Source: Porphyromonadaceae bacterium (GTDB taxonomy: Bacteria > Bacteroidota > Bacteroidia > Bacteroidales > UBA12481). Taken from it: DNA of 32,953 nt. The position numbers were made by a program, and so were the translations under genes. The stretch lies in NCBI GenBank assembly GCA_007280905.1, contig QYQM01000075.1, positions 1 through 32,953 of the forward strand. Reading direction: 5' to 3'. Of this stretch, positions 24,482 through 32,953 are shown in pieces (the stretch's first letter is position 1; every line of letters starts with the position of its first letter). The notes below the pieces were generated by a model, which was not told the origin of the DNA, searched no databases, and was given only the letters and a program-made list of their open reading frames with translations.

Positions 24482-27070
24482 TCAGCGAACTTCCAGACTT
24501 GATCTGAGTACAATTCCCTGTCCCTGAACCGTTATCTGGTAGGTTCCCGGGGCAGGGAATTTGTATTCTGGCACCGTATATAATCCGGAATCTTCCTTTC
24601 TACTCAAAACCAGATCCCATTTCCATAAGTTTAACCCAATTGTGGCCGTAACCCTGCTGATGTATATCTCCTTTTCCTTGCTGTCTGTTACTGATATGCT
24701 CATCAGCCCTTCTCTTGGCTGATACCAGTAAATCGCAGCCGGGATGTTCCTGCTCCAATCCCAGTCACCCGGAAAATCCTTCCTGCCAGGCAAATATCCG
24801 GATTGCACCGCTAATAAGCATTCACTTTTCGGGTCAACAGATTTAAAGTACTTTCTTATCGGACCAGCAAAACAGGAAAACAAACTCTGGCCATGAGTTG
24901 CTGCTACCAGATAGCTATTCTCTTCAGCCCAGGCTAGTTTCTGAATACTGGCCGTAGTCAGCCCTTTGCTTAGTGAAATCCAGTTTCTACCTTTATCAGG
25001 ACTTGCAAAAACTGCACGATCAGTTCCAATATAAATAAGATCAGGTAAATAAGGATCCTCCAAAATAAAGTTGATCCGGTCATTGGGTAATCCTGCAGAA
25101 ATCGATTTCCATGATGATCCTTTTTTCTCAGAATAGAACAGATAGGGTTTGTAATCATCCTCATCATTCGATTTCATCACCACATACACCCTGCTTTCCT
25201 GATGTCTGGATGAACAAATCTGCCCCACTGTTTTAAATGGCAAATCCATACTGATTTCAATCCAGTTAATTCCATCATCACGGGAAGCCCAAACGGCTCC
25301 CTTTTCGGTTCCTGCGTACAGAAGTCCCGGTTTCATTGGTGATTCCGCTAAAGCAGTTATTGATCTTGATTTACGGAATGGATCTTCTGAATAACAAAGA
25401 TCCGGACTAATCCGGTACCAACTATCTCCCCGGTTGATGCTCTTATAAACTTTATTAGCTCCGTAATAAAGTGTTGTGGGTGAATGTTCTGAAACAAAAT
25501 AAGGAGTCAGCCAACTGGTTCGCATGGGTGATTCATCAGCTTCAGTTTTAGGCTGAATAAAAACCGTTTCACCGGTTAATATGTTTTTGCGATTCAAATA
25601 GCCGTTCTGGGATTCGTAATAGACAGAACCCGGATCTGTAGGGTCCGGAATGGTTATGAAACCATCGCCACCCGACCAGGGATCGAGCCACACATACTTC
25701 CAATCAACCAATCCGTTTATTGGGGTCCCAAGTTTTATGGGCCCGAATATGCCTGAATTATCCTGAGTCCCGGAATAGGCTACAGATTGATTGCGACTAT
25801 CGATTTTCAAGTCATACATTTCTGCTACAGGGATGGTATTGCTATGGAGCCAGTTTGACCCTTTATCATCACTGAGGTAAACACCCCCGTCGCTCCCAAG
25901 TATTAACCGGTCAGGATTAAGCGGATCAATAAAAAGATCATGATTGTCCAGGTGAAGGGTCGTAGCCGGATTGGGTAAAAGATGGCTGATTCTTCCACCC
26001 AACCTGGTGAATGTTTTACCTCCGTCCTTGGAGTAAATTGTGTGCACCCCAAGTGCATATATTTCTTTATAGTCAACAGGTGAAACCCTTATGTCTCCAA
26101 ATGCCCAACCAAATCCGGAATAATTGTCAAGATAGGATGAATTCATTTTACTCCAGGTTTGACCTGAATTTTCAGATCGATAGATTTCGAGCCCGATGAT
26201 CTCAGACTTGTTTTTTGAGGACTGATTGTTTCGGTTATCCAATGAAGCATAGACAATCTTAGGATGTGTAGTGGAAATTGCAAGTCCGATTCGACCAATA
26301 CCACTGTTTTCGGGAAAACCTTCCAGGCACTTTTCCCAATGATTTCCAAAATCAATTGATTTATATATCCCGGATTTATTACCCTGGACCATCTCCCAGG
26401 CCGCTGCATAAATGATCTTATTCACATGATCCCAGGCAACATCAACAACTCCAACACTGTCGGAAATAAATAAAGCTTTTTTCCATGAGTTCCCTCCGTC
26501 CTTACTCACAAAGAGACCTCTTTCCGAATTAGGAGTCCACATGTGTCCCATAGCGGCAACAAAAACCAGATCCGGGTTATTAGGGTCGATCACAACACGC
26601 CCGATGTGATGACTGTCATGGAGCCCTACATTAACCCAGGTTTTGCCCCCATTGACAGATTTATACACACCAGCTCCCGGATAGGTATAACCCCTCGTGG
26701 CCCGGAGGTTTTCCCCGGTACCCAGATAAATAGTTTCCGGATTGCTCTGTGAAACGGCAACATCCCCAATACTGAAGGTAGCCTGATCAAGAAAAATGCA
26801 GCTCCAGGAAAGGCCCTGATCAATACTTTTCCAAAGGCTCCCGGCTCCGAAACCGGCATAAATCACATTGGGCTGATCAATAGGGCAGTCAATGGTTTCA
26901 ACCCGTCCACCCTGAAAAGCCGGACCAATCTGTTCCCAGGGTAACCCGCTAAAAACCGAATGTGCCTCCATTTCCTGTAGTTTTTTGAACGACTCAAATG
27001 GATTTTGTCCAAGCAATACCTGGACGGCCATTAAGAGGACAGAGGCTACGAAAAGAAATCTCCTCTTCAT
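24482..27070 (-). CDS. Large exported Asp-box (BNR/VPS10-like) beta-propeller protein
   Basis: This 862-residue protein has a signal peptide (RRFLFVASVLLMAVQVLLGQ). A long series of propeller blades follows, with about eleven Asp-box-like motifs such as SIDQGLSW, SVNGGKTW, SKDGGNSW, SKDGGKTF, SDDKGSNW, SRDDGINW and SPDKGRNW. About 130 C-terminal residues look like a beta-sandwich (APGTYQITVQGQGIVLRSS). The pattern fits VPS10/sortilin-like or exo-sialidase-like propellers. The FRIP motif and catalytic residues of true sialidases are not seen, so I would not call it a glycosidase. A classical type IX secretion tail is not evident. It lies 118 bases after aminopeptidase P on the same strand. Confidence 0.82.
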   Translation of the reverse strand: MKRRFLFVASVLLMAVQVLLGQNPFESFKKLQEMEAHSVFSGLPWEQIGPAFQGGRVETIDCPIDQPNVIYAGFGAGSLWKSIDQGLSWSCIFLDQATFSIGDVAVSQSNPETIYLGTGENLRATRGYTYPGAGVYKSVNGGKTWVNVGLHDSHHIGRVVIDPNNPDLVFVAAMGHMWTPNSERGLFVSKDGGNSWKKALFISDSVGVVDVAWDHVNKIIYAAAWEMVQGNKSGIYKSIDFGNHWEKCLEGFPENSGIGRIGLAISTTHPKIVYASLDNRNNQSSKNKSEIIGLEIYRSENSGQTWSKMNSSYLDNYSGFGWAFGDIRVSPVDYKEIYALGVHTIYSKDGGKTFTRLGGRISHLLPNPATTLHLDNHDLFIDPLNPDRLILGSDGGVYLSDDKGSNWLHSNTIPVAEMYDLKIDSRNQSVAYSGTQDNSGIFGPIKLGTPINGLVDWKYVWLDPWSGGDGFITIPDPTDPGSVYYESQNGYLNRKNILTGETVFIQPKTEADESPMRTSWLTPYFVSEHSPTTLYYGANKVYKSINRGDSWYRISPDLCYSEDPFRKSRSITALAESPMKPGLLYAGTEKGAVWASRDDGINWIEISMDLPFKTVGQICSSRHQESRVYVVMKSNDEDDYKPYLFYSEKKGSSWKSISAGLPNDRINFILEDPYLPDLIYIGTDRAVFASPDKGRNWISLSKGLTTASIQKLAWAEENSYLVAATHGQSLFSCFAGPIRKYFKSVDPKSECLLAVQSGYLPGRKDFPGDWDWSRNIPAAIYWYQPREGLMSISVTDSKEKEIYISRVTATIGLNLWKWDLVLSRKEDSGLYTVPEYKFPAPGTYQITVQGQGIVLRSSLEVR

Positions 27071-27188
27071 ATGGGTTTTTTATGGTATATTCTGAGAGGC
27101 TCTCCGGCTGTACGAAGGTCGATCGATTTTATACAGCTCCATTCAGGTGGCGGACTCCAATTTTTAAGTTTTTCCAGCATCAAGGACT

Positions 27189-28568
27189 TTATCTTAATGA
27201 TTCAACTTCGTCAATGGTTTTGGGTTTCCTCTTTCCCAAAACCCGATAGCCATCTTTGGTAATGACAATATCCTCTTCATTTCTGATCCCACTAAAAGTT
27301 GAATAAGCTTCAACATTCCGGAAATTAATGAATGATGCATTGATACCATCCTTTTTCCACATAGCTATGAGTTCCGGAATAAAATAAATGCCCGGTTCAA
27401 TTGTAGCCACGAACCCTTCCTCCACCGGACGGGAAAGCCTTAGAGATTTGAGGCCAAATTGAGTGCTTTTTGGCTGTCCGTCATACCCAACATTAACTTC
27501 CCCCAGATCCTCCATATCATGAACATCTAAACCCATCATGTGACCTGTTCCGCATGGGAAAAACATCGCATGTGCGCCTGAAGCAAGGGCTTCTTCTGTA
27601 TCGCCTTTCATCAGGTTAATGTCCTTTAATCCGTTTATAATAGTCCTGCATGCTGCATAATGAACTTCCCGGAATGGGACCCCGGGGGATAACTTAGCCA
27701 ATGCGGCCTCATGGGAAAGCAGTGATATCTGGTAAATTTCTTTCTGCCTGGAGGTGAATCGCCGGTCAACCGGGAAGGTACTGGAAAGATCACCGGCATA
27801 ATGGAGTGCGGTTTCAGCTCCGCAATCGCACAATACCATATCACCCTGTTTTAGCGTATTCCCGTGATAATGATTGTGCAAGGTCTGGCCATTGATGGTC
27901 ATGATTACCGGGAATGACAGCTGACCGCCTGCAGCCAGGGCCACTTGTGTTACTGCAGCTGCAAGCTCGGATTCTTTCATACCAGGTTTCGCTATTTTCA
28001 TTGCAGTGACATGCATATCAACAGATATGTTAACGGCTTTTTCAATTTCGAAAATTTCTTCGGCTGATTTATGATTACGAAGGTTAACGACTGCTTTAAC
28101 CAGGTCCGTGGAAGATTTTGATTTGACTTCAGCAGGGTTCACTCCCAGCATATCCATAAGTTTTATCTTATTCTCCGGCCTGTAGGGCGGCAGGAAATGA
28201 ACCGGTCGTCCCTTTCTGATTGCTGCCTGCAAATATCCGGCAAGTTGTGAATAGGGTTTTATTTGTGTAATTCCATATGATAATCCACGTTGCAACAGGG
28301 TAGGTTGTGTACCCATCCATACAATATCCTCTACTGTAAGATCAGTCCCAAAAAGAATTTCATTGTCCTCATCGAGATCAATAATTCCTGCTAACCCGGC
28401 ATAATCCATCCCGAAAAAATAGAGAAATGTGCTATCCTGCCTGAAATGAAAGGTGTTGTCAGCATAATTCATAGGGCTTTCATCATTACCAAGGAAAAGC
28501 AGAATGCCTGATTTTAAACTGTTTTTAAGCTCGAGACGTCTGCTGATATAGGTTTCTTTTGTGAACAT
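27189..28568 (-). CDS. Xaa-Pro aminopeptidase (aminopeptidase P, M24B)
   Basis: This 459-residue metallopeptidase removes N-terminal residues that precede proline. The N-terminal creatinase-like domain (about 1-165) has FLGNDESPMNYADN and FHFRQDSTFLYFFG. The pita-bread domain carries the metal ligands: two Asp in LCDCGAETALHYAGDLSSTF, His in GTGHMMGLDVHDMED, Glu in ATIEPGIYF, and Glu in RNEEDIVITKDG. It is cytoplasmic with no signal peptide. Length matches PepP-type enzymes. With the C69 dipeptidase it fits a peptide-using metabolism. It is divergent from the threonine aldolase gene, and 93 bases separate the two start codons. Confidence 0.94.
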   Translation of the reverse strand: MFTKETYISRRLELKNSLKSGILLFLGNDESPMNYADNTFHFRQDSTFLYFFGMDYAGLAGIIDLDEDNEILFGTDLTVEDIVWMGTQPTLLQRGLSYGITQIKPYSQLAGYLQAAIRKGRPVHFLPPYRPENKIKLMDMLGVNPAEVKSKSSTDLVKAVVNLRNHKSAEEIFEIEKAVNISVDMHVTAMKIAKPGMKESELAAAVTQVALAAGGQLSFPVIMTINGQTLHNHYHGNTLKQGDMVLCDCGAETALHYAGDLSSTFPVDRRFTSRQKEIYQISLLSHEAALAKLSPGVPFREVHYAACRTIINGLKDINLMKGDTEEALASGAHAMFFPCGTGHMMGLDVHDMEDLGEVNVGYDGQPKSTQFGLKSLRLSRPVEEGFVATIEPGIYFIPELIAMWKKDGINASFINFRNVEAYSTFSGIRNEEDIVITKDGYRVLGKRKPKTIDEVESLR

Positions 28569-28635
28569 ATAGTGCCAATTTCAATTTAGGATGTCAAGAT
28601 ATAAATATTCCCTCTGGCTAAAAGAGATAAAAGGC

Positions 28636-28643
28636 TAAATTTG
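28636..28643 (+). promoter_or_regulatory. Possible -7 box for threonine aldolase
   Basis: TAAATTTG matches TAnnTTTG and lies 18 bases before the ATG at 28662. The -33 region is weak, with no clear TTTG, so only half of the promoter is supported. Confidence 0.45.
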
Positions 28644-28661
28644 CAGCTAAAGTGTTTACCT

Positions 28662-29693
28662 ATGAAGAATATCAGAGGATTTGCCAGTGATAACAATGCG
28701 GGTGTGCATCCGGAGATAATGCAGGCAATGATCAACTGCAATGCTGGTCATGTTGTTGGATATGGTGATGATGTGTTTACCCGGAGGGCTGCTGCGAAAA
28801 TCAGGGACTATTTCGGTGATGATACAGAAGTTTTTTTCGTTTTTAACGGTACTGCCGCCAATGTAGTCGGGCTGCGGAATATGACTCAATCCTTTCATTC
28901 TATAATTTGTGCGGAATCTGCCCATATTCAGGAAGATGAGTGCGGAGCTCCTGAATTTTTCACTGGTTGTAAGCTCATACCCGTTGAAACCCTTAACGGT
29001 AAAATTGCTATTGAATCGATAGCACCCCATATTCGCAGAATCGACTTTGAACATCATTCTCAGCCGAGGGTAGTCAGTATTACACAGGCAACCGAATTGG
29101 GAACTGTGTATTCCGTTGACGAGATTAGAAAAATTGCCGATTTCGTTCATCAGCAAGGACTACTTTTGCATATGGACGGGGCAAGAATTACTAATGCCGC
29201 GGTTTCACTTGGTTTGTCGATGAAAGCAATTACCCGTGATGCTGGTGTCGACGCATTATCTTTTGGGGGAACCAAGAATGGCGCAATGTATGGTGAGGCC
29301 ATCCTGTTTTTCAAGCCAGGCCTGACTGAATGGTTTAAGTATTTCAGGAAACAGAGTATGCAACTGGCTTCAAAGATGCGGTATATAGCAGTTCAGTTTG
29401 ACGCCTTGCTGACAAATGATTTATGGAAGCGGAATGCCGGTCATGCCAATGAAATGGCGCAATTGCTGGCAAACAGGGCCAGTCGGATACCCGGTGTGCG
29501 GATTAACCGGCCTGTTGAGGCAAACGGAGTCTTTGCGGTAATTCCCGAGAAACTGATCAAACAGTTACAAGAAGAGTTTTTTTTCTATGTTTGGGATGAA
29601 ACCTTATCAGAGGTTCGATGGATGACCTCGTGGGACACTACTGAAGAAGATATAATACAGTTTACTTCTCTGATAGCTAACCTGATCAAATAA
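28662..29693 (+). CDS. Low-specificity threonine aldolase (beta-eliminating lyase family)
   Basis: This 343-residue pyridoxal-phosphate enzyme cleaves threonine or allo-threonine to glycine and acetaldehyde. The start MKNIRGFASDNNAGVHPEI carries the family's SDN motif. Further on are GYGDD, FNGTAAN, the cofactor Asp in LLHMDGARITNA (Asp172), and Lys205 in LSFGGTKNGAM for the Schiff base. Length is normal. I chose the ATG at 28662; an upstream in-frame start adds seven residues with no family match. The stop overlaps the next start (TAATG), so it is translationally coupled to the rhomboid gene. Confidence 0.93.
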   Translation: MKNIRGFASDNNAGVHPEIMQAMINCNAGHVVGYGDDVFTRRAAAKIRDYFGDDTEVFFVFNGTAANVVGLRNMTQSFHSIICAESAHIQEDECGAPEFFTGCKLIPVETLNGKIAIESIAPHIRRIDFEHHSQPRVVSITQATELGTVYSVDEIRKIADFVHQQGLLLHMDGARITNAAVSLGLSMKAITRDAGVDALSFGGTKNGAMYGEAILFFKPGLTEWFKYFRKQSMQLASKMRYIAVQFDALLTNDLWKRNAGHANEMAQLLANRASRIPGVRINRPVEANGVFAVIPEKLIKQLQEEFFFYVWDETLSEVRWMTSWDTTEEDIIQFTSLIANLIK

Positions 29694-30406
29694 TGGACAT
29701 TGCTGTAAAAAGATTATACATCAGCATGTTCTTCCCGGGAGTTTTTCTACTGCTGATCTGGATGGTCTTTCTGATTGATTCAACGCTCAAACTCGAACTG
29801 GTTTATCATGGCCTTTTCCCTCGAAAGATATCAGGACTGCAGGGAATTCTTTTCAGTCCTCTTATTCACGGAGGGATAAAACATATCGTTGCAAACTCGC
29901 TGCCTTTGTTTGCCTTGTCGAGCATGCTTTTCTATTTCTATCAAAATCTCTCATTCAAGGTTCTGATTATTTGTTATTTGATAACCGGAGTTCTGGTTTG
30001 GATTATCGGAAGGCCTTCTTATCATGTCGGAGCCAGCGGAATTATTTACGGGCTTGCCGGTTTTTTATTTGTGAGCGGTATTATTCGCAAGCATTTAGGT
30101 TTAATGGCTATTTCTTTTTTGGTGGCATTTCAATATGGCTCGATGATCTGGGGAATTTTCCCGATCGAAGACCGTGTGTCATGGGAATCCCATTTATCCG
30201 GTTTGCTGACAGGCATAGGTTTAGCCTGGATTTATCGGAGAAGGGGACCAAAAGGTTACCGTTTGTTTTGGCAGGGCCTTGGCTATACCAACGATGAGGA
30301 GACCGACACCGACTCAGGTGATAACCTGCCGTGGAACGAGTATGAAGTTGAGGGTCCCATAAAGATTAAAACTCCGGATTCTCCTGATAACGAAGACAAA
30401 ACATAA
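29693..30406 (+). CDS. Rhomboid-family intramembrane serine protease
   Basis: This 237-residue membrane protein has six or so helices. The catalytic dyad is visible: Ser115 in HVGASGIIYG and His167 in WESHLSGLLTG. The supporting motif HGGIKHIVANS is at residues 59-69. A hydrophilic, acidic C-terminal tail of about 45 residues (NDEETDTDSGDN...) lies outside the membrane. Rhomboids cut transmembrane segments of other membrane proteins; the substrate here is unknown. It overlaps the threonine aldolase stop by one base, a tight link between two functions with no known relation. Confidence 0.92.
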   Translation: MDIAVKRLYISMFFPGVFLLLIWMVFLIDSTLKLELVYHGLFPRKISGLQGILFSPLIHGGIKHIVANSLPLFALSSMLFYFYQNLSFKVLIICYLITGVLVWIIGRPSYHVGASGIIYGLAGFLFVSGIIRKHLGLMAISFLVAFQYGSMIWGIFPIEDRVSWESHLSGLLTGIGLAWIYRRRGPKGYRLFWQGLGYTNDEETDTDSGDNLPWNEYEVEGPIKIKTPDSPDNEDKT

Positions 30407-30450
30407 ACTTTGAGGTTGTATACATGTTATAAACTATTAATAGACCATAA

Positions 30451-31542
30451 ATGAAAAGAGCTGCTTTTATATTAATCCTTCCCTTTTTTGTTGTAATTAC
30501 CGTTTCCGGAAGTTTGCCTCCAACGTCTAAAGGCATCAAGCCGGTAAAAAATATTATCCTGATGATCGGCGATGGTATGGGTACCTCCGAGATATACGCC
30601 GGATACACTTGTAACCATGGCCATCTCAATCTGGAGCGGATCAGAAATATCGGATTTTCTAAAACCTATTCTACGTCTTATGTAACCGATTCAGGTGCAG
30701 GAGGTACCGCGATCTCCACAGGTAATAAAACCTATAACGGCGCTATCGGCGTTGATTCAACCGGTAAACCTGTCAAGACCATACTTGAATGGGCAGAAGA
30801 AAAAGGTAAGGCTACCGGATTAATAGCAACCTGCGCAATTACACATGCAACTCCAGCCAGCTTTATTTCCCACCAGGCAAACCGAAGTGATTATGAACTC
30901 ATTGCCGATGATTTCCTGAAAACTGATATTGATGTGTTCATTGGAGGTGGTCGCGACCATTTCCAGAAACGCAAGGATAGCGTTGATTTAACCCTAAAGC
31001 TTCGGGATAAAGGGTATACCGTTGCTTATACCATAGAAGATATTAAAAACGTACAAAAGGGACCAGTTGCCGGTTTACTTGCACCAGTTCACCAACCAAA
31101 ATGGTTGGAAGGGAGAGGAAACCAGTTAACTGAATCAGTGAATGAAGCTATTCGCTTACTGGTATCAGATAAGGATGGCTTTTTTCTAATGGTCGAAGGT
31201 TCCCAGATCGACTGGGGCGGCCATGCAAACGATATTAACTACCTGGCAACCGAAATGGTTGATTTTGATAATGCGATAGGAGCAGTACTGGATTTTGCTC
31301 TGAAAAATGGCGAAACGCTGGTAATTGTTACTGCCGACCATGAAACAGGAGGATTAGGATTGAACGGCGGAAATCTTGTTACCGGTGAAATCAAGGCTGG
31401 ATTTACCAGTACCGATCATACCGGAGTTATGGTCCCCGTTTTTTCGTATGGCCCGCATTCAGAGATTTTTACAGGTTTTCAGGAAAATACGGATCTCTAC
31501 TTTAAGATGATGGATGCATTTGGATTTAAAAACAATAGATAA
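30451..31542 (+). CDS. Alkaline phosphatase, exported (PhoA family)
   Basis: This 363-residue phosphomonoesterase has an N-terminal signal segment (FILILPFFVVITVSG). Asp41 in LMIGDGMGTS binds metal, and Ser81 in YVTDSGAGGTA is the nucleophile. An Arg in HQANRSDY fits the phosphate-binding position. The other metal ligands are in EGSQIDWGGHAND and TADHETGG. The residues matching E. coli Asp153 and Lys328 appear to be His (AITHATPAS) and Trp (QIDWGGH). This is the pair I associate with Bacillus- and Thermotoga-type enzymes and different Mg/Co dependence. It probably releases phosphate in the periplasm. No PHO box was recognised. Confidence 0.93.
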   Translation: MKRAAFILILPFFVVITVSGSLPPTSKGIKPVKNIILMIGDGMGTSEIYAGYTCNHGHLNLERIRNIGFSKTYSTSYVTDSGAGGTAISTGNKTYNGAIGVDSTGKPVKTILEWAEEKGKATGLIATCAITHATPASFISHQANRSDYELIADDFLKTDIDVFIGGGRDHFQKRKDSVDLTLKLRDKGYTVAYTIEDIKNVQKGPVAGLLAPVHQPKWLEGRGNQLTESVNEAIRLLVSDKDGFFLMVEGSQIDWGGHANDINYLATEMVDFDNAIGAVLDFALKNGETLVIVTADHETGGLGLNGGNLVTGEIKAGFTSTDHTGVMVPVFSYGPHSEIFTGFQENTDLYFKMMDAFGFKNNR

Positions 31543-31550
31543 ATTAAGAA

Positions 31551-31940
31551 ATGAAAACACAAACCACTCAAAAAGCCATAGCCCTGGTTGCTCATAATGA
31601 AAGAAAAAATGTTCTTCTGGAATGGGTTAAAAACAATAGGGAAGAATTATTGAAACATAGACTTATAGGAACGACAAATACCTCCCGATTATTGAACTCA
31701 GTGCTTGAAATGGGAATTGAATCGTTTGGACATGGGCCGGAAGGGGGAGATATTCTGCTGGCAGCTAAAATATTGCAGAACGAGGTTGAGAAACTGATTT
31801 TTTTTGTTGACCTGCAAACCCCTCATGGCCATGAACATGACATTCAGACTTTGATACGCACTGCCATCATCAATAATATTCCAATCGCATTAAACCCCGC
31901 AACAGCAACTCTGATCATTAATGAATGTAACCCGGTTTAG
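31551..31940 (+). CDS. mgsA: Methylglyoxal synthase-like protein, divergent phosphate site
   Basis: This 129-residue protein has the MGS fold pattern: ALVAHNERK, GTTNTSRLL, GPEGGD and LIFFVDLQTPHGHEHD. The essential Asp (Asp67 in GPEGGD), the FVD Asp and the His/Asp of HEHD match E. coli catalytic positions. If active it converts dihydroxyacetone phosphate to methylglyoxal and phosphate. Several usual residues differ: AHD reads AHN, the Ser of SGPMGGD reads His, and the TGTTG loop reads IGTTN. The activity is therefore less certain than the fold. It follows the phosphatase by 8 bases and its 3' end overlaps the radical SAM gene by 20 bases. Confidence 0.72.
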   Translation: MKTQTTQKAIALVAHNERKNVLLEWVKNNREELLKHRLIGTTNTSRLLNSVLEMGIESFGHGPEGGDILLAAKILQNEVEKLIFFVDLQTPHGHEHDIQTLIRTAIINNIPIALNPATATLIINECNPV

Positions 31941-32886
31941 CGGTCTTTCGTTTCCCTGGGGGCATTCCCGGCCGTTCAATGATTTGTCAGGCTATCTCAA
32001 GGGAAAATTCGGAACCCGGGTACAGAAATTGTCAATCGATGCAGGTTTTACCTGCCCTAATCGTGATGGATCAAAAGGTACCGGCGGTTGTACTTTTTGC
32101 AATAATAAATCCTTCAATCCGGGATATTGTTCCTCTGAAATATCTGTTAATCAGCAGATTAAACAGGGTATGACTTTCTTTTCAGCCAAATACCAAAATA
32201 TCAGATATCTGGCCTATTTTCAAGCTTATACAAATACTTATTCTTCTTTAGACCAGCTGATTAACCTATACAATGAGGCTCTGAACTATCCGGGAATTTC
32301 CGGAATTGTAGTCGGTACCCGTCCTGATTGTATAAGCAGTCCGCTACTGGATTATTTCGAGGAATTGGCGAAGCACTTTTATGTTTCTCTTGAATTTGGG
32401 GTTGAGTCCACTTTGGAGAAAACCCTGGTCAGAGTCAATCGCGGCCATGATTACCAGGAAAGCATCAAAGCGATAGAGAAGACTGCCAATCGTGGAATCC
32501 ACGTCGGCGCTCATCTCATTCTCGGCCTACCCGGTGAGACTGTTGAGGATATGCTGAATCATTCCCGTAAATTGAGCCTCCTTCCGCTTAATATGTTGAA
32601 AATTCATCAGTTGCAAATAATACGGGGTACGAGAATGGAATCTGAGTATTTGACCTGTCCCGAAGACTTTGTGACTTTTTCTGCTGATGAATATATTGAT
32701 TTGGTTATCCGGTTCCTGGAATTGCTGAATCCGGCAATTATGGTGGAAAGGTTTGCAAGTGCATCACCTGCTGATCTTATAGCAGGAAAGAGATGGGGTT
32801 TGAAAAATTTTGAAATCGTTGCGAAAATTGAAAAGGAGATGATCTCAAGAAACACCTGGCAAGGCAGGCTTTTCAGTTTGAAATAA
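31921..32886 (+). CDS. YhcC-type radical SAM protein
   Basis: This 321-residue protein has the TIGR01212/YhcC pattern: LSGYLKGKFGTRVQKLSIDA followed by CPNRDGSKGTGGCTFC. The three Cys are spaced CX11CX2C for the [4Fe-4S] cluster that cleaves S-adenosylmethionine. Later motifs are YFQAYTNTYS, VVGTRPDCIS, LEFGVEST and HLILGLPGET. Length is normal. The family is widespread and its reaction is not established. The ATG at 31921 gives the usual N-terminus and overlaps mgsA by 20 bases, so translation is probably coupled. Its last 14 bases may overlap a convergent gene. Confidence 0.9.
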   Translation: MNVTRFSGLSFPWGHSRPFNDLSGYLKGKFGTRVQKLSIDAGFTCPNRDGSKGTGGCTFCNNKSFNPGYCSSEISVNQQIKQGMTFFSAKYQNIRYLAYFQAYTNTYSSLDQLINLYNEALNYPGISGIVVGTRPDCISSPLLDYFEELAKHFYVSLEFGVESTLEKTLVRVNRGHDYQESIKAIEKTANRGIHVGAHLILGLPGETVEDMLNHSRKLSLLPLNMLKIHQLQIIRGTRMESEYLTCPEDFVTFSADEYIDLVIRFLELLNPAIMVERFASASPADLIAGKRWGLKNFEIVAKIEKEMISRNTWQGRLFSLK

Positions 32887-32953
32887 TCCTTCGGGAATAC
32901 CTGAAATAAACCAGGAAGTATGCCGTCACCAGAAGTGCTCCGGTGGCAGAAAC
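32873..32953 (-). CDS. Possible C-terminus of a membrane protein (rest outside window)
   Basis: Read on the minus strand from the window edge, one frame is open for 26 codons and ends in TGA at 32873. It encodes a hydrophobic helix followed by a basic tail (ALLVTAYFLVYFRYSRRI, ending ISN), a typical last transmembrane segment by the positive-inside pattern. It overlaps the radical SAM stop by 14 bases. It is too short for a family call. Confidence 0.45.
   Translation of the reverse strand, partial: VSATGALLVTAYFLVYFRYSRRIISN

Noticed and set aside
28656-29156. 166-codon open frame on the minus strand
   Set aside because: It is antisense to the threonine aldolase gene and has no recognisable features.
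1-32953. Search by eye for insertion sequences, phage genes, toxin-antitoxin pairs, CRISPR arrays, tRNA and rRNA
   Set aside because: No transposase, integrase, regularly spaced repeats or tRNA-like clover pattern was seen. Gene order and composition look like stable chromosome.

Overview
This window is ordinary chromosomal DNA of a Bacteroidota bacterium, probably an anaerobic Bacteroidales-like lineage. Four things support this. Several promoter boxes match the phylum-specific TAnnTTTG (-7) with an upstream TTG/TTTG (-33). A TonB-dependent receptor with a carboxypeptidase-like N-terminal extension is present. There is a BatA-type protein and an OmpA protein with thrombospondin-type calcium repeats. 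Oxygen-sensitive indolepyruvate:ferredoxin oxidoreductase genes are also present. Base composition looks even, and I see no tRNA, rRNA, insertion sequence, phage gene or CRISPR array.

Layout: 1-501 is the 3' end of an OmpA-family gene, closed by a strong terminator. 609-6640 is a complete tripartite efflux operon: TolC-type outer-membrane channel, HlyD/YbhG-type lipoprotein adaptor, two separate ABC ATPases and two ABC-2 permeases, tightly packed or overlapping. A minus-strand block, 13673 down to 6642, holds a small carboxypeptidase-regulatory-domain protein, a TonB-dependent receptor, a BatA/vWA membrane protein, ornithine aminotransferase and a DUF3943-like protein. It is divergent from iorAB (13778-15978), and the two promoters sit back to back. 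Next come a sugar nucleotidyltransferase (minus), a 59-residue winged-helix protein at 17004-17183, and a barrel/SPOR outer-membrane protein (minus).

From 18984 on the plus strand lie an exported glutathione peroxidase, a C69 dipeptidase and a flippase-like membrane protein. They are followed by a regulatory cluster: a MerR/B12-fold regulator, an ECF sigma factor and a small Spy/CpxP-like periplasmic protein. A large Asp-box propeller protein and aminopeptidase P lie on the minus strand (24482-28568). The right end carries threonine aldolase, a rhomboid protease, alkaline phosphatase, a methylglyoxal synthase-like protein and a YhcC-type radical SAM protein. The last 81 bases look like the C-terminus of a membrane protein on the minus strand.

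I found no obviously new defence or mobile system. The most interesting signals are these. A perfect 16-bp inverted repeat is centred on the predicted start of the sigma-factor transcript. The adjacent MerR regulator appears to have lost its cobalamin ligands. The efflux pump's two ATPases have defects that all fall in one composite ATP site. IorA lacks the C-terminal ferredoxin domain. A 5'-terminal hairpin lies in the iorA leader. All functions are read from sequence motifs and family knowledge; no database search was run.
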